A stretch of 6,527 bases of DNA from Candidatus Kaiserbacteria bacterium (GCA_014238395.1 JABABE010000035.1:1-6527), one strand, 5' to 3'; positions 1 to 6,421 are shown, numbered from the stretch's first letter. The notes: generated from the letters alone by a model not told the origin. Numbers and translations are program-made.

Positions 1-837
1 AAACAAAACATAAAAACAAGGGTTTTTGATAAAAATGTTGCAGGGGCGATAAACGATATTTTATCTGATGACAAATCAAGATACCCTTTTTTCCGATTAA
101 ACTCCAATTTGACATCAAAAAACAGGGTTTTGGCTGCAAAAACAGGAACAACAGATAATAGAAAAGATGTTTGGATTGTTGGATACACACCAAAGATTAC
201 CGTGGTTGTTTGGGCTGGAAACAATAATAATGATGCCAGTGAAACAACAATTACTGGTTTTTATTTATCTGGTATATGGAATAAAATCATAGAAAAAGGA
301 TCTTCTTTATTTGGTTATAAAAACATTAATTTTAACTCTTATGTTTTAAAAACAACATCCCCGAACCCTGTTTTGTTTGGAGATTGGAAACAAGAAGAAG
401 AACCTCACACTATTTTAAAATATATAAACAAAAACAAATTGAGTAAACAAATAAAAGAACCAGAAGACACACAATATGAATCTTGGGAATTTGGTGTTTT
501 AAAATGGTGGGAAGAAAACAAAGAAGTTTTTTTATTTAATGAAAACAAAACAACAGAAGACAACAAAACATTCTTTGTTTTTACATCACCACAAAAAGAT
601 AAAACATACACAAAAACACTACCTGTTTCTTTTTTGTCTTTAAATAATAAAAATAGTTTTTATGAGATTTATATAAACAATGTTTTTATAGATTATTCAA
701 CAACAAAAAATATTTCTATTGATTTTAATAAAATAAAAAATTTAAAAATTGGACAAAACCTTTTGTCAGTTGTTTTTTATAATAAAAACAAAGAGGTGTT
801 TTCAACGTTTTTTAATTATTTTGAGGAGCAACAATAG
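1..837 (+). CDS. Class A penicillin-binding protein, C-terminal part (left-edge partial)
   Basis: This is the C-terminal 278 residues of a bifunctional peptidoglycan synthase (glycosyltransferase plus transpeptidase) acting outside the membrane. The frame is open from base 1, so the true start, the glycosyltransferase domain and the SxxK/SxN motifs lie off the window; the first in-frame TTG at 109 is not a real start. Visible residues 47-51 are KTGTT, the third transpeptidase motif. They are followed by DVWIVGYTP and VVVWAGNNN, the usual end of this fold in class A PBPs. A middle stretch (about residues 134-172, ILKYINK, then QYESWEFGVLKWW) resembles the linker of Parcubacteria PBPs. Residues 190-278 look like an Ig/fibronectin-like beta domain, starting FVFTSPQKDKTY. 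The family and the KTG motif are seen directly; the lineage link is inference from memory. The gene ends in TAG and overlaps the convergent dnaN by 26 bp. Confidence 0.93.
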   Translation, partial: KQNIKTRVFDKNVAGAINDILSDDKSRYPFFRLNSNLTSKNRVLAAKTGTTDNRKDVWIVGYTPKITVVVWAGNNNNDASETTITGFYLSGIWNKIIEKGSSLFGYKNINFNSYVLKTTSPNPVLFGDWKQEEEPHTILKYINKNKLSKQIKEPEDTQYESWEFGVLKWWEENKEVFLFNENKTTEDNKTFFVFTSPQKDKTYTKTLPVSFLSLNNKNSFYEIYINNVFIDYSTTKNISIDFNKIKNLKIGQNLLSVVFYNKNKEVFSTFFNYFEEQQ

Positions 838-1909
838 ACTTTATCTCTTCTTCTTTGTTTGTTATTATTAAACTTTTGTTTGATTGGTTAAACAAAAAAA
901 CCACATCATCTGATTTTAGTATTTTTATGCATTTTAGTAAATAAAAATAATTATATGAAGGCATATCAATTGTGTTTTTAGTGTTTGAAAAAACTTGTAT
1001 TTCTTCTTCTGTTGTTCCAATTTCTTTATTTTTAACAGAGAGGTTTAATTTATTTTTATCTAGTTTTATTTTTACACTATTTGTTTTGTTTGAAAAAAGT
1101 TTTGCCTTTGTGAAAAAATCAATTATTTTATTACTTTTAAATGAAATGTTTATACTTTCTTCTGTTTTAAAATAAGTTTTGTAATCTAAAAACTCTGTTT
1201 CTATTGTGGAGGAGTATATTTTTACAAACTCGTTGTGAAAAATAATATTTTTGTTTTGTTTGTTTATATATATATATTCTTGTTTGTTTTTTGATAACGC
1301 ATCAGATATAATCAATGCATTAGAAACAGGTAGTATAAAACTTAAATCTTGGTTATTATTTGTGTTTGTTTTGTATTCAGAAACAACAAAAGTGTCTGTG
1401 GAAAAAAATTCGATTATTTTGTTTTTTATAACCACAAAGACACTGGATAACTGTGGGTTAATAACACCCATTGATGCAGATTGATAAACATTTTTTATAC
1501 CATTAACAATAAGTTGGTTTTTTATTTTTATTTCTTTATTTAAATTTATTTTTTCAAACAAATCTGGATAATTAGTTATATTTATTGTTTTTATCTCTGT
1601 TTTATTGGTTTTTGTTTGAAAACAAATAATATTATCTTTTATTTTTATAAACATATTTTCACCTGAAGATGTATTTATTATTGTATTAAAAATATCTGTT
1701 TTTATTATAAAAAAACCATTTTTTTTTACTTCAATTGGGATTTGAAAATCGATTTGAAAATTAACTTGGTTTTGTTTTATGTATAAAAAATCATTTTTTG
1801 CTTCCACATATAATAAATGTTTAAAATCATTTTTTATATCATTATTAATTGTTTTAAAATCTCCTGAGAGTTTTTCTTTTAAAATTTTTATATTAATTAT
1901 TATATTCAT
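812..1909 (-). CDS. dnaN: DNA polymerase III beta subunit (sliding clamp)
   Basis: This is the ring-shaped processivity clamp that tethers the replicative polymerase to DNA. At 365 aa it has almost the usual length (366 in E. coli), enough for three clamp domains. The N-terminus (MNIIINIKILKEKL), NYPDLFEKI near 113-121, SASMGVINPQLSSVFVV near 144-160, STDTFVVSEY at 170-179 and ILPVSNALI near 192-200 align by eye with conserved clamp blocks. The protein is highly diverged and very rich in Asn, Lys and Ile, consistent with the AT content. The peptide-binding pocket looks altered: the usual TD(G/S)HRL reads TDTFVV, and the usual MPMRL tail reads APQNN. The ATG start has no Shine-Dalgarno site. 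The gene follows dnaA on the same strand after a 166-bp gap, so it is either co-transcribed or served by a promoter in the AT-rich gap. Its 3' end overlaps the convergent PBP gene. Confidence 0.93.
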   Translation of the reverse strand: MNIIINIKILKEKLSGDFKTINNDIKNDFKHLLYVEAKNDFLYIKQNQVNFQIDFQIPIEVKKNGFFIIKTDIFNTIINTSSGENMFIKIKDNIICFQTKTNKTEIKTINITNYPDLFEKINLNKEIKIKNQLIVNGIKNVYQSASMGVINPQLSSVFVVIKNKIIEFFSTDTFVVSEYKTNTNNNQDLSFILPVSNALIISDALSKNKQEYIYINKQNKNIIFHNEFVKIYSSTIETEFLDYKTYFKTEESINISFKSNKIIDFFTKAKLFSNKTNSVKIKLDKNKLNLSVKNKEIGTTEEEIQVFSNTKNTIDMPSYNYFYLLKCIKILKSDDVVFLFNQSNKSLIITNKEEEIKSIVAPQNN

Positions 1910-2075
1910 ATATTAATTATTATTATTAGATATCTTAATATGTTTAAAAACAAAAATAAAATAATAAAATAAAGACAAATTAGTTTTTTTAGTTGTGGAA
2001 AAAAATAAATAATTTATGATTAATGTTAATAAAAAGTGTTTTGTTTTGTTTTTTGTGTTTGTTTTAAACATTTTA
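1910..2075. other. Candidate origin / AT-rich dnaA-dnaN intergenic region
   Basis: This 166-bp gap between dnaA and dnaN is almost entirely A and T and carries no gene. It contains one DnaA-box-like site (1994-2002) and, just before the dnaN start, a run of TAA triplets on the minus strand (about 1913-1926). Low GC, adjacency to dnaA and a box are what an origin unwinding region looks like, and many bacterial origins lie in exactly this gap. Only one box is evident, so the origin call is inference. No hairpin followed by a T-run was found after dnaA, so read-through into dnaN is plausible. Confidence 0.4.
1994..2002 (-). promoter_or_regulatory. DnaA-box-like site TTTTCCACA
   Basis: On the minus strand these bases read TTTTCCACA, matching 8 of 9 positions of the E. 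coli DnaA box TTATCCACA. It lies in the dnaA-dnaN gap inside a very AT-rich stretch. An identical nonamer occurs at 1397-1405 inside dnaN, so chance occurrence in this composition cannot be excluded. Confidence 0.4.
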
Positions 2076-3446
2076 TTATTTAATATTAAGTATTTCTTTT
2101 ATTTTTTCAACCTGTTTTTTAACATTTAACCCACTCTCTATTTCTTTTTTTATTTTTTCACAAGAGTGAATAACTGTTGTGTGATCTTTATTACCTATTT
2201 TTTGTCCTATTGATGAATAAGATATATCTAAAAATTCTCTCAATATATACATTATTATTTGTCTAGTAAAAACAATTTCTTTTTTTCTAGATTTTCCAAA
2301 CACTTCTTCTTTTGTAATATCAAAAAAATCACAAGTCTTTGATATAACATCTTTGTAATTTATATCCCTTTTGTGTTTTATGTTTGTGTTTATTACACTA
2401 TAAACATCATTAAAAACAATTTTACTACTGTTTTTTAAGTCTTTATGCATCCCTATTGTGTTTAATATACCTTCTATCTCTCTTATACCTCCGTTTATGT
2501 TTCTAATAATAAATTCTACTGTTTTTTGGTCTAATTCTAACCCAGCTCTTTTGGCTTTTTCTTTTAAAATTATTTCCCTAGATTCACCATCTGGTTGAGA
2601 GAGTTCAAGCACCATCCCAGAAGAAAATCTGGATATCATCCTCTCTTCTATACCATCTAATTCTTGAGGGTGTCTATCTGATGAAAAAACTATTTGATGA
2701 TTTTTATTATACAAATCATTAAACAAATGAAAAAACTCTTCCAACATTTTTGCTTTACCTTTGAAAAAATGAGCGTCATCTACTATTAAAAGGTGGTAGT
2801 CTCTATACTTTGTTTTAAAATCACCAACAGTTCCATCTTGTAAAGCGTTATAATAACCATTTATAAAAGTTTCAGAAGACATATAATATATTTTTATGTT
2901 TGGGTACATAACCGCTGCTTGGTTTCCTATAGCTTGTAGTAGGTGTGTCTTACCAACCCCTGTGTTTCCAAAAATAAAAAAAGGGTTGTAAGCAACACCA
3001 AGTTTATTCACCACAGCTTTTGCAGCTGCACAAACATATTCATTGTGTGGGGATATTATAAATTCTTTAAAAGAGTATTTTTTGTTTAAATTATTTTTAT
3101 TATCTATTCTTTCAAAAGAAAGTTGTGTGTCATCAGCACTAATGTTGTTTTTCTTGGTGACTTTGTTTTGTTTTGGTTTACTTGAAACAATTATTTTTAT
3201 ATTTTTAATTTCATTACTCTCTTCTTTTAGTTTTTTATTCATAAAACTCAAATATTTTTTTGATATCCAATTTTTTATAAATTCATTTGGAACACCCACC
3301 ACCAAAACCGTACCATTGTCCTGTAGCCACATAGCTTTTGAGCTTCCAAACCAGGTGTTGTAGTTTGAGTCAGTTAATTCTTGTTTAATAGCAGTTAAAA
3401 TGTTTTCCCACAGGGTTATAAAAGTTGTTGTATTTTGAGTTTTCAT
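2076..3446 (-). CDS. dnaA: Chromosomal replication initiator DnaA
   Basis: This AAA+ ATPase binds DnaA boxes at the origin, oligomerises and opens the duplex. At 456 aa it has full family length with all four domains. Domain I is about 1-85 (LWENIL, then NTWF), followed by a short linker to about 118. Domain III has Walker A GNTGVGKT at 160-167, Walker B LLIVDDAHFF at 219-228, sensor 1 SSD at 255-257, box VII EERMISRF with the arginine finger near 273, and sensor 2 GGIREIEG with Arg322. Domain IV holds FTRQIIMYILREFL (Arg395, the counterpart of the base-reading Arg399 of E. coli) and the signature GNKDHTTVIHSCEKI at 418-432. The signature Arg before DHTTV is Lys420 here, a mild change. The ATG start has no Shine-Dalgarno site; a candidate promoter lies just upstream. 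The gene is divergent from rpmH, as usual at bacterial origins. Confidence 0.98.
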   Translation of the reverse strand: MKTQNTTTFITLWENILTAIKQELTDSNYNTWFGSSKAMWLQDNGTVLVVGVPNEFIKNWISKKYLSFMNKKLKEESNEIKNIKIIVSSKPKQNKVTKKNNISADDTQLSFERIDNKNNLNKKYSFKEFIISPHNEYVCAAAKAVVNKLGVAYNPFFIFGNTGVGKTHLLQAIGNQAAVMYPNIKIYYMSSETFINGYYNALQDGTVGDFKTKYRDYHLLIVDDAHFFKGKAKMLEEFFHLFNDLYNKNHQIVFSSDRHPQELDGIEERMISRFSSGMVLELSQPDGESREIILKEKAKRAGLELDQKTVEFIIRNINGGIREIEGILNTIGMHKDLKNSSKIVFNDVYSVINTNIKHKRDINYKDVISKTCDFFDITKEEVFGKSRKKEIVFTRQIIMYILREFLDISYSSIGQKIGNKDHTTVIHSCEKIKKEIESGLNVKKQVEKIKEILNIK

Positions 3447-3466
3447 ATTACAAATTATTATCTGTT

Positions 3467-3495
3467 TTTATAGTGTTTTCTGCAACCACAGACAA
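3467..3495 (-). promoter_or_regulatory. Candidate dnaA promoter
   Basis: On the minus strand a -35-like TTGTCT (3490-3495, 4/6) and a -10-like TATAAA (3467-3472, 5/6) are separated by 17 bp. A start about 7 nt downstream would give a leader of only about a dozen bases before the dnaA ATG at 3446. A second -10-like GATAAT at 3457-3462 would give an even shorter leader. In DNA this AT-rich, -10 matches arise often; the correct spacing is the main support. Confidence 0.4.
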
Positions 3496-3527
3496 CACAA
3501 TAGAAAATGTTTTTCTTGTTGATAAGT

Positions 3528-3536
3528 CGTGGATAA
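3528..3536 (-). promoter_or_regulatory. DnaA-box-like site TTATCCACG
   Basis: The minus strand reads TTATCCACG, 8 of 9 matches to TTATCCACA, with the whole TTATCCAC core intact. It sits in the divergent dnaA-rpmH region, upstream of both candidate promoters. That position would suit either an origin element or autoregulation of dnaA by its own product. It is the best DnaA-box match I found between genes. Confidence 0.5.
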
Positions 3537-3545
3537 CTCAAAATG

Positions 3546-3574
3546 TTGTTTTTTTGGTTTTTTTAGAATATAAT
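3546..3574 (+). promoter_or_regulatory. Candidate rpmH-rnpA-yidC promoter (leaderless)
   Basis: A perfect TATAAT (3569-3574) lies 17 bp downstream of TTGTTT (3546-3551; the TTG of the -35 consensus is kept). The rpmH ATG begins at 3582, only 7 bases after the -10 hexamer, so transcription would start at or within a base or two of the initiation codon. This is the strongest promoter-like sequence in the window. It would drive rpmH and, given the tight spacing, rnpA and yidC. Confidence 0.6.
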
Positions 3575-3581
3575 ACAAAAT

Positions 3582-3716
3582 ATGTCTATAACATACAATC
3601 CAAAAAACAAAAAAAGAAAAAAAACACATGGTTTTTTATCTAGAATGAAAACAGTTGGTGGTAAAAACATAGTCTCTAGAAGAAGAAGCAAAGGAAGGGT
3701 TAAGGTTTCTTGTTAA
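3582..3716 (+). CDS. rpmH: 50S ribosomal protein L34
   Basis: L34 is a small, very basic protein of the large ribosomal subunit that binds 23S rRNA. The 44-residue product has the normal family length. It reads MSITYNPKNKKRKKTHGFLS, then RMKTVGGKNIVSRRR, then SKGRVKVSC, matching the family pattern (TYxPxxxKRKxxHGFxxRMxTxxGRxVLxxRRxKGR) across its whole length. The ATG at 3582 is the only sensible start because the family begins at the M(K/S)xTY segment. It starts 7 bases after a perfect -10 hexamer, with no room for a ribosome binding site. Runs of A within codons 7-15 make the 5' end highly A-rich. It is followed by rnpA and yidC with almost no spacing, the usual rpmH-rnpA-yidC operon. Confidence 0.97.
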   Translation: MSITYNPKNKKRKKTHGFLSRMKTVGGKNIVSRRRSKGRVKVSC

Positions 3717-3721
3717 GTTTG

Positions 3722-3955
3722 ATGCACAACAATATTTTTTTAGAAATAAAAAACACAAAAGAAAAAAACAAAATAACAATACCTAAGAAAATAATTAAAA
3801 AAGCAACAGATCGTAATAAAGTAAAAAGAAGAATAAAGCACATACTAAGAAGCGTTGACTACTCCAAAAAAACAAGTATAAGAATAAAGAAAAACATCCT
3901 AAGAACACCGTTTGTTGAATTAAAAGGTATAATAGAAGACAGTTTAAAAAAATAA
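3722..3955 (+). CDS. rnpA: Ribonuclease P protein component, short form
   Basis: RnpA assists the RnpB RNA in removing 5' leaders from precursor tRNAs. The product contains the family's central signature, KKIIKKATDRNKVKRRIKHI (the RNR/KR motif that binds RNase P RNA), preceded by a beta strand (NIFLEIK), and it ends with the usual C-terminal helix (FVELKGIIEDSL). Position between rpmH and yidC confirms the identity. At 77 aa from the ATG at 3722 it is far below the usual 110-120. The N-terminal helix (the RLxxxxxF region) is missing. It cannot be recovered upstream in this frame because a TAA lies at 3701-3703. TTG starts at 3710 or 3719 would add only one to four residues; the TTG at 3710 has an AAGG four bases upstream and would overlap rpmH by 7 bp, so it remains possible. 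Confidence 0.88.
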   Translation: MHNNIFLEIKNTKEKNKITIPKKIIKKATDRNKVKRRIKHILRSVDYSKKTSIRIKKNILRTPFVELKGIIEDSLKK

Positions 3956-3966
3956 ATAAATAAATT

Positions 3967-4644
3967 ATGGGAATACTACACACATTGTTTTTTTTACCTG
4001 CATATAATATTTTTGCTTTTGTTTCTTACTTGTCTCCAAATAATTTTTTCTGGGTTACGGTTGTTGTTGTTGTTGTGGTTATAAAAACTTTACTTATCCC
4101 AATGGTAAAAAAACAAAACAAACTAAATGAGGTTATAAAAGAAATTCAAACAGAGGTCAAAGAAATAAATAAAAAAGAAAAAGACCCTAAAAAAAGAACA
4201 GAACAAACTTTGGGTGTGTACAAAAAACATAAATTAAACCCACTCTCCCCAATACTTCCTCTTTTTATACAAATACCAATATTTCTTTCTATATTTGTTG
4301 TTGTAAAAAACATACAAAATAACTTATTAAACCAAGATTTTTTATATTTCGGAGGAACTTTTTTTAGTGAAATAAATTATTCTTTTATTTTTGGAAGCAG
4401 CCTCACTTCTTCTGGTAGTATTGCTTTTGCACTTGCTGTAGCTGCTTCACAGTTTTGTTTGTTTTGTGTCATTTTTTCAAAAAACCAAAATCAAAACAAA
4501 AAAGTTACAAATTTTATGAAATACATTTTTACAATTGTGTCTGCTGTTGTGGTTTTTTCTATAGGGAATGCAGTCGCTTTGTACTGGTTTACTAACAATG
4601 TTTTCTCCATCATACAAGACCTTTTTTTGATAAAGAAAAAATAA
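3967..4644 (+). CDS. yidC: YidC/Oxa1 family membrane protein insertase
   Basis: YidC inserts and folds inner-membrane proteins, alone or with SecYEG. The 225-residue product has the short form without the large periplasmic domain of E. coli YidC. Landmarks are the opening HTLFFLPAYNIFAFVSYLSP, a first insertase helix at about 27-47 containing a run of seven Val (32-38), a charged cytoplasmic hairpin at about 48-90, and the hallmark NPLSPILPLFIQIPIF at 91-106 beginning the next helix. Further hydrophobic helices lie near 141-170 and 184-215. The Arg of the hydrophilic groove (pattern IIRLLLFPL) is replaced by Lys40 in VIKTLLIPM. The ATG lies 11 bp after rnpA with no Shine-Dalgarno site, so the gene probably depends on the rpmH promoter and translational coupling. 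No yidD lies between rnpA and yidC. The stop is 7 bp from the convergent neighbour. Confidence 0.95.
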   Translation: MGILHTLFFLPAYNIFAFVSYLSPNNFFWVTVVVVVVVIKTLLIPMVKKQNKLNEVIKEIQTEVKEINKKEKDPKKRTEQTLGVYKKHKLNPLSPILPLFIQIPIFLSIFVVVKNIQNNLLNQDFLYFGGTFFSEINYSFIFGSSLTSSGSIAFALAVAASQFCLFCVIFSKNQNQNKKVTNFMKYIFTIVSAVVVFSIGNAVALYWFTNNVFSIIQDLFLIKKK

Positions 4645-4651
4645 ATTGTTT

Positions 4652-5941
4652 CTATAATTCAAGAACCCACAAAGAGTAGTCTATTTTGTTCTGAAAGAAT
4701 AAAAATTTTTCATCTTTACTAAGCAGTGGGTTAATCAGATCAATCTTTGATCTCTCTTCACCATCAAGGTTTAAGTCTATTTTTTTAACAACAGTTGTTT
4801 CTGTGTTTATTTTATAAAAACTGTCATCGTATATAACATCACCCCTGTACCAGGAATCTGGCACAAGTGTTTCGTTCCCTGATCTAGTTGGAATTGTTAG
4901 TGACCTTGGAACAGAACAATATATTTCTTTTTTAGCAAAAATACATTTTTCCGGAAGAGTGTCTATCTTTATAGACAACCTTTTTGACTGTTCTTTGTCT
5001 AGAAACAAACCAAGTTTGTTTCTTACAAGAGATGTGTTGGTAGACTCATTATGCAAGACAAGCAGCCCTTGTTCTGGACCAAAAAATTTTGTTAATACAC
5101 CAGTTTCATTTAATCTATAAAAATATCCATTTTCTAGTTCAGATGCAGCTGTTTGTAAAAATATGTTTCTGTTACTTCCCCAAAATGCTCTCCACGAAGA
5201 AAAACTATTTTTCCATACAAACGCTTTTTCAGTTGTGCTGTCTCTGTCTACAACAAAACCAACAACACCTTCGTTTGTTTTTCTTAAGACAAAAAATTTA
5301 TTTTCATCAGTTTTTTGAACAAATGAAGTGTTTTCTCCAAGTGTTGTAAAAGATAACAAGCCATTTTCTTTTTGTGATGCCAACACGCCATTTGATTTCA
5401 GTTTATTTGTGTCATCCTCTATGGAAACCACAAAAGAACCATTTGGAAGGGATAAACCATCTTGGATTTTTGTGGAAGAAAAAGAGTTTTCTTTTACTAT
5501 ATTGTAAGGACTTGTTTCTATGGTGTATATGTCCCCAATTCCTCTAGTAACAAGCTGTACAAGGTATAGTGCATCTTTTTCCTTATCAAGCTCTGTTTTA
5601 ACAGAAAAACCAGATACAGGGCCAGAAAATAATTGGAATAACCTTGATCTATTGCTTGAGGCAACAGGATCGTCTTTTTCTGAAAATATAGATTCTACTT
5701 GAGATCTGTCTTCAACAGACACGGTATCAAAAATATTTGGTGAGTCAGTTGGAGGAACAACACGGTCGCCAAAAACAGAGGTTCTCTCTACTATAAGATC
5801 TGAGTCGCTTGTCCGTGTTTGATCTTTTTGTCTTTCTTTCTGGGAAACGAAAAAGATAAATAAAAATATAACCAAAAAACACAAAATAGAGACACCCAAA
5901 CCAACTCTAATTAAAAAACTTTTTTTATTTTTAAACTCCAT
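4652..5941 (-). CDS. Membrane-anchored, propeller-like extracellular protein of unknown function
   Basis: The function is not known to me. The 429-residue product begins with a short basic cytoplasmic tail, then one transmembrane segment at about 12-32, with no cleavage site that would release it. Residues 33-100 form a polar Ser/Asp/Glu-rich stalk. Residues 100-429 look beta-rich, with repeated short strands and turns. The C-terminus, LSKDEKFLFFQNK then DYSLWVLEL, looks like the last blade of a WD40/TolB-like propeller. PEKC at 331-334, YCSVP at 341-345 and DSWYRGD at 362-368 recall, from memory, a conserved Parcubacteria family; Cys333 and Cys342 could form a disulphide. The start lies 3 bp after the pilin-like gene, so the two are surely co-transcribed. 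It converges on yidC. The likely role is a structural or binding domain at the cell surface; this is inference. Confidence 0.8.
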   Translation of the reverse strand: MEFKNKKSFLIRVGLGVSILCFLVIFLFIFFVSQKERQKDQTRTSDSDLIVERTSVFGDRVVPPTDSPNIFDTVSVEDRSQVESIFSEKDDPVASSNRSRLFQLFSGPVSGFSVKTELDKEKDALYLVQLVTRGIGDIYTIETSPYNIVKENSFSSTKIQDGLSLPNGSFVVSIEDDTNKLKSNGVLASQKENGLLSFTTLGENTSFVQKTDENKFFVLRKTNEGVVGFVVDRDSTTEKAFVWKNSFSSWRAFWGSNRNIFLQTAASELENGYFYRLNETGVLTKFFGPEQGLLVLHNESTNTSLVRNKLGLFLDKEQSKRLSIKIDTLPEKCIFAKKEIYCSVPRSLTIPTRSGNETLVPDSWYRGDVIYDDSFYKINTETTVVKKIDLNLDGEERSKIDLINPLLSKDEKFLFFQNKIDYSLWVLEL

Positions 5942-5944
5942 TTT

Positions 5945-6421
5945 TTAAAAACTTAATATGTCAGGGTTTATTGTGTTTAGTATAATATATGACAACGCAA
6001 GTAGCCCGAGCCCAATGATAACATTTCCAAAGTCTGTTAAGGCTTCGTCTCTTTTTACAACAGCACCTTGCGCTGTCGCTATGGTTATGGCTATACCACG
6101 AAACATTATCATAAAAACACCTAAGATACCGCCAAAAACAAAAAGACTTTTGTATATAACATTTACCAACTCTTCTGCATTTTTACACTCCCCTATTGAT
6201 TTAAAAGCACAAGAGGACTCCTCCCCGATAGTGGTATTGGTAAAATTATCGTCTTGTTGGGAGGTCTGGCTCTCTGAGGAATCAGGATTTCCTCTTATAC
6301 CACCTGTCTGTTGGGCGGAAGGTTGCTCTATTCCGCTAACAGTAATTGCGAACAGCAAAGCAAATGCAAAGGCTGTAAAAACAAATATATATTTTATATT
6401 AAAAGTTAACAGATATTTCAT
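5945..6421 (-). CDS. Small secreted two-helix membrane protein, TrbC/VirB2 pilin-like
   Basis: The 158-residue product starts MKYLLTFNIKYIF, a basic then strongly hydrophobic segment that looks like a signal peptide, with a possible cleavage after PSAQ near residue 37. A Ser/Gln/Asn-rich linker follows, with two Cys at 71 and 79. Then come two hydrophobic helices (about 91-108 and 131-150) joined by a short charged loop (VVKRDEAL), ending NTINPDILSF. This layout matches TrbC/VirB2-like small pilin proteins that are common in Parcubacteria and in type IV secretion loci. The family call rests on architecture, not on a search. The ATG at 6421 was chosen because it gives a standard signal peptide; ATGs at 6427 and 6442 and a GTG at 6460 are also in frame. 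The gene overlaps the upstream partial ORF by 23 bp. Confidence 0.72.
   Translation of the reverse strand: MKYLLTFNIKYIFVFTAFAFALLFAITVSGIEQPSAQQTGGIRGNPDSSESQTSQQDDNFTNTTIGEESSCAFKSIGECKNAEELVNVIYKSLFVFGGILGVFMIMFRGIAITIATAQGAVVKRDEALTDFGNVIIGLGLLALSYIILNTINPDILSF

Noticed and set aside
1440..1470. Additional DnaA boxes within dnaN near GGATAACTGTGGGTTAA
   Set aside because: The best alignments are only 7 of 9 and fall in a conserved coding block of the clamp, so codon constraint explains them.
2041..2075. An intrinsic terminator after dnaA around the GTTTTAAAC palindrome (2061-2069)
   Set aside because: The inverted repeat has no loop and only A/T pairs at its core, and no T-run follows in the dnaA direction, so it is not a credible hairpin.
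3043..3363. A 106-codon plus-strand open frame inside dnaA
   Set aside because: It is the antisense shadow of a certain dnaA gene; its hydrophobic look comes from the complement of Lys/Asn-rich codons.
3425..3643. A plus-strand open frame running through the dnaA-rpmH region
   Set aside because: It overlaps the real rpmH in another frame and ends in a Lys-rich low-complexity tail. The L34 match leaves no doubt about the correct frame.
3582..3725. A missing RnpA N-terminus encoded in an overlapping frame of rpmH
   Set aside because: The rnpA frame is stopped by TAA at 3701-3703, and the rpmH frame fully encodes L34. No RL/F-type helix was found, so without read evidence a frameshift is only a possibility.
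5089..5349. An 86-codon plus-strand open frame inside the propeller-like gene
   Set aside because: It is antisense to a longer, coherent gene, with no domain and an implausible Phe/Leu/Gln-rich composition.
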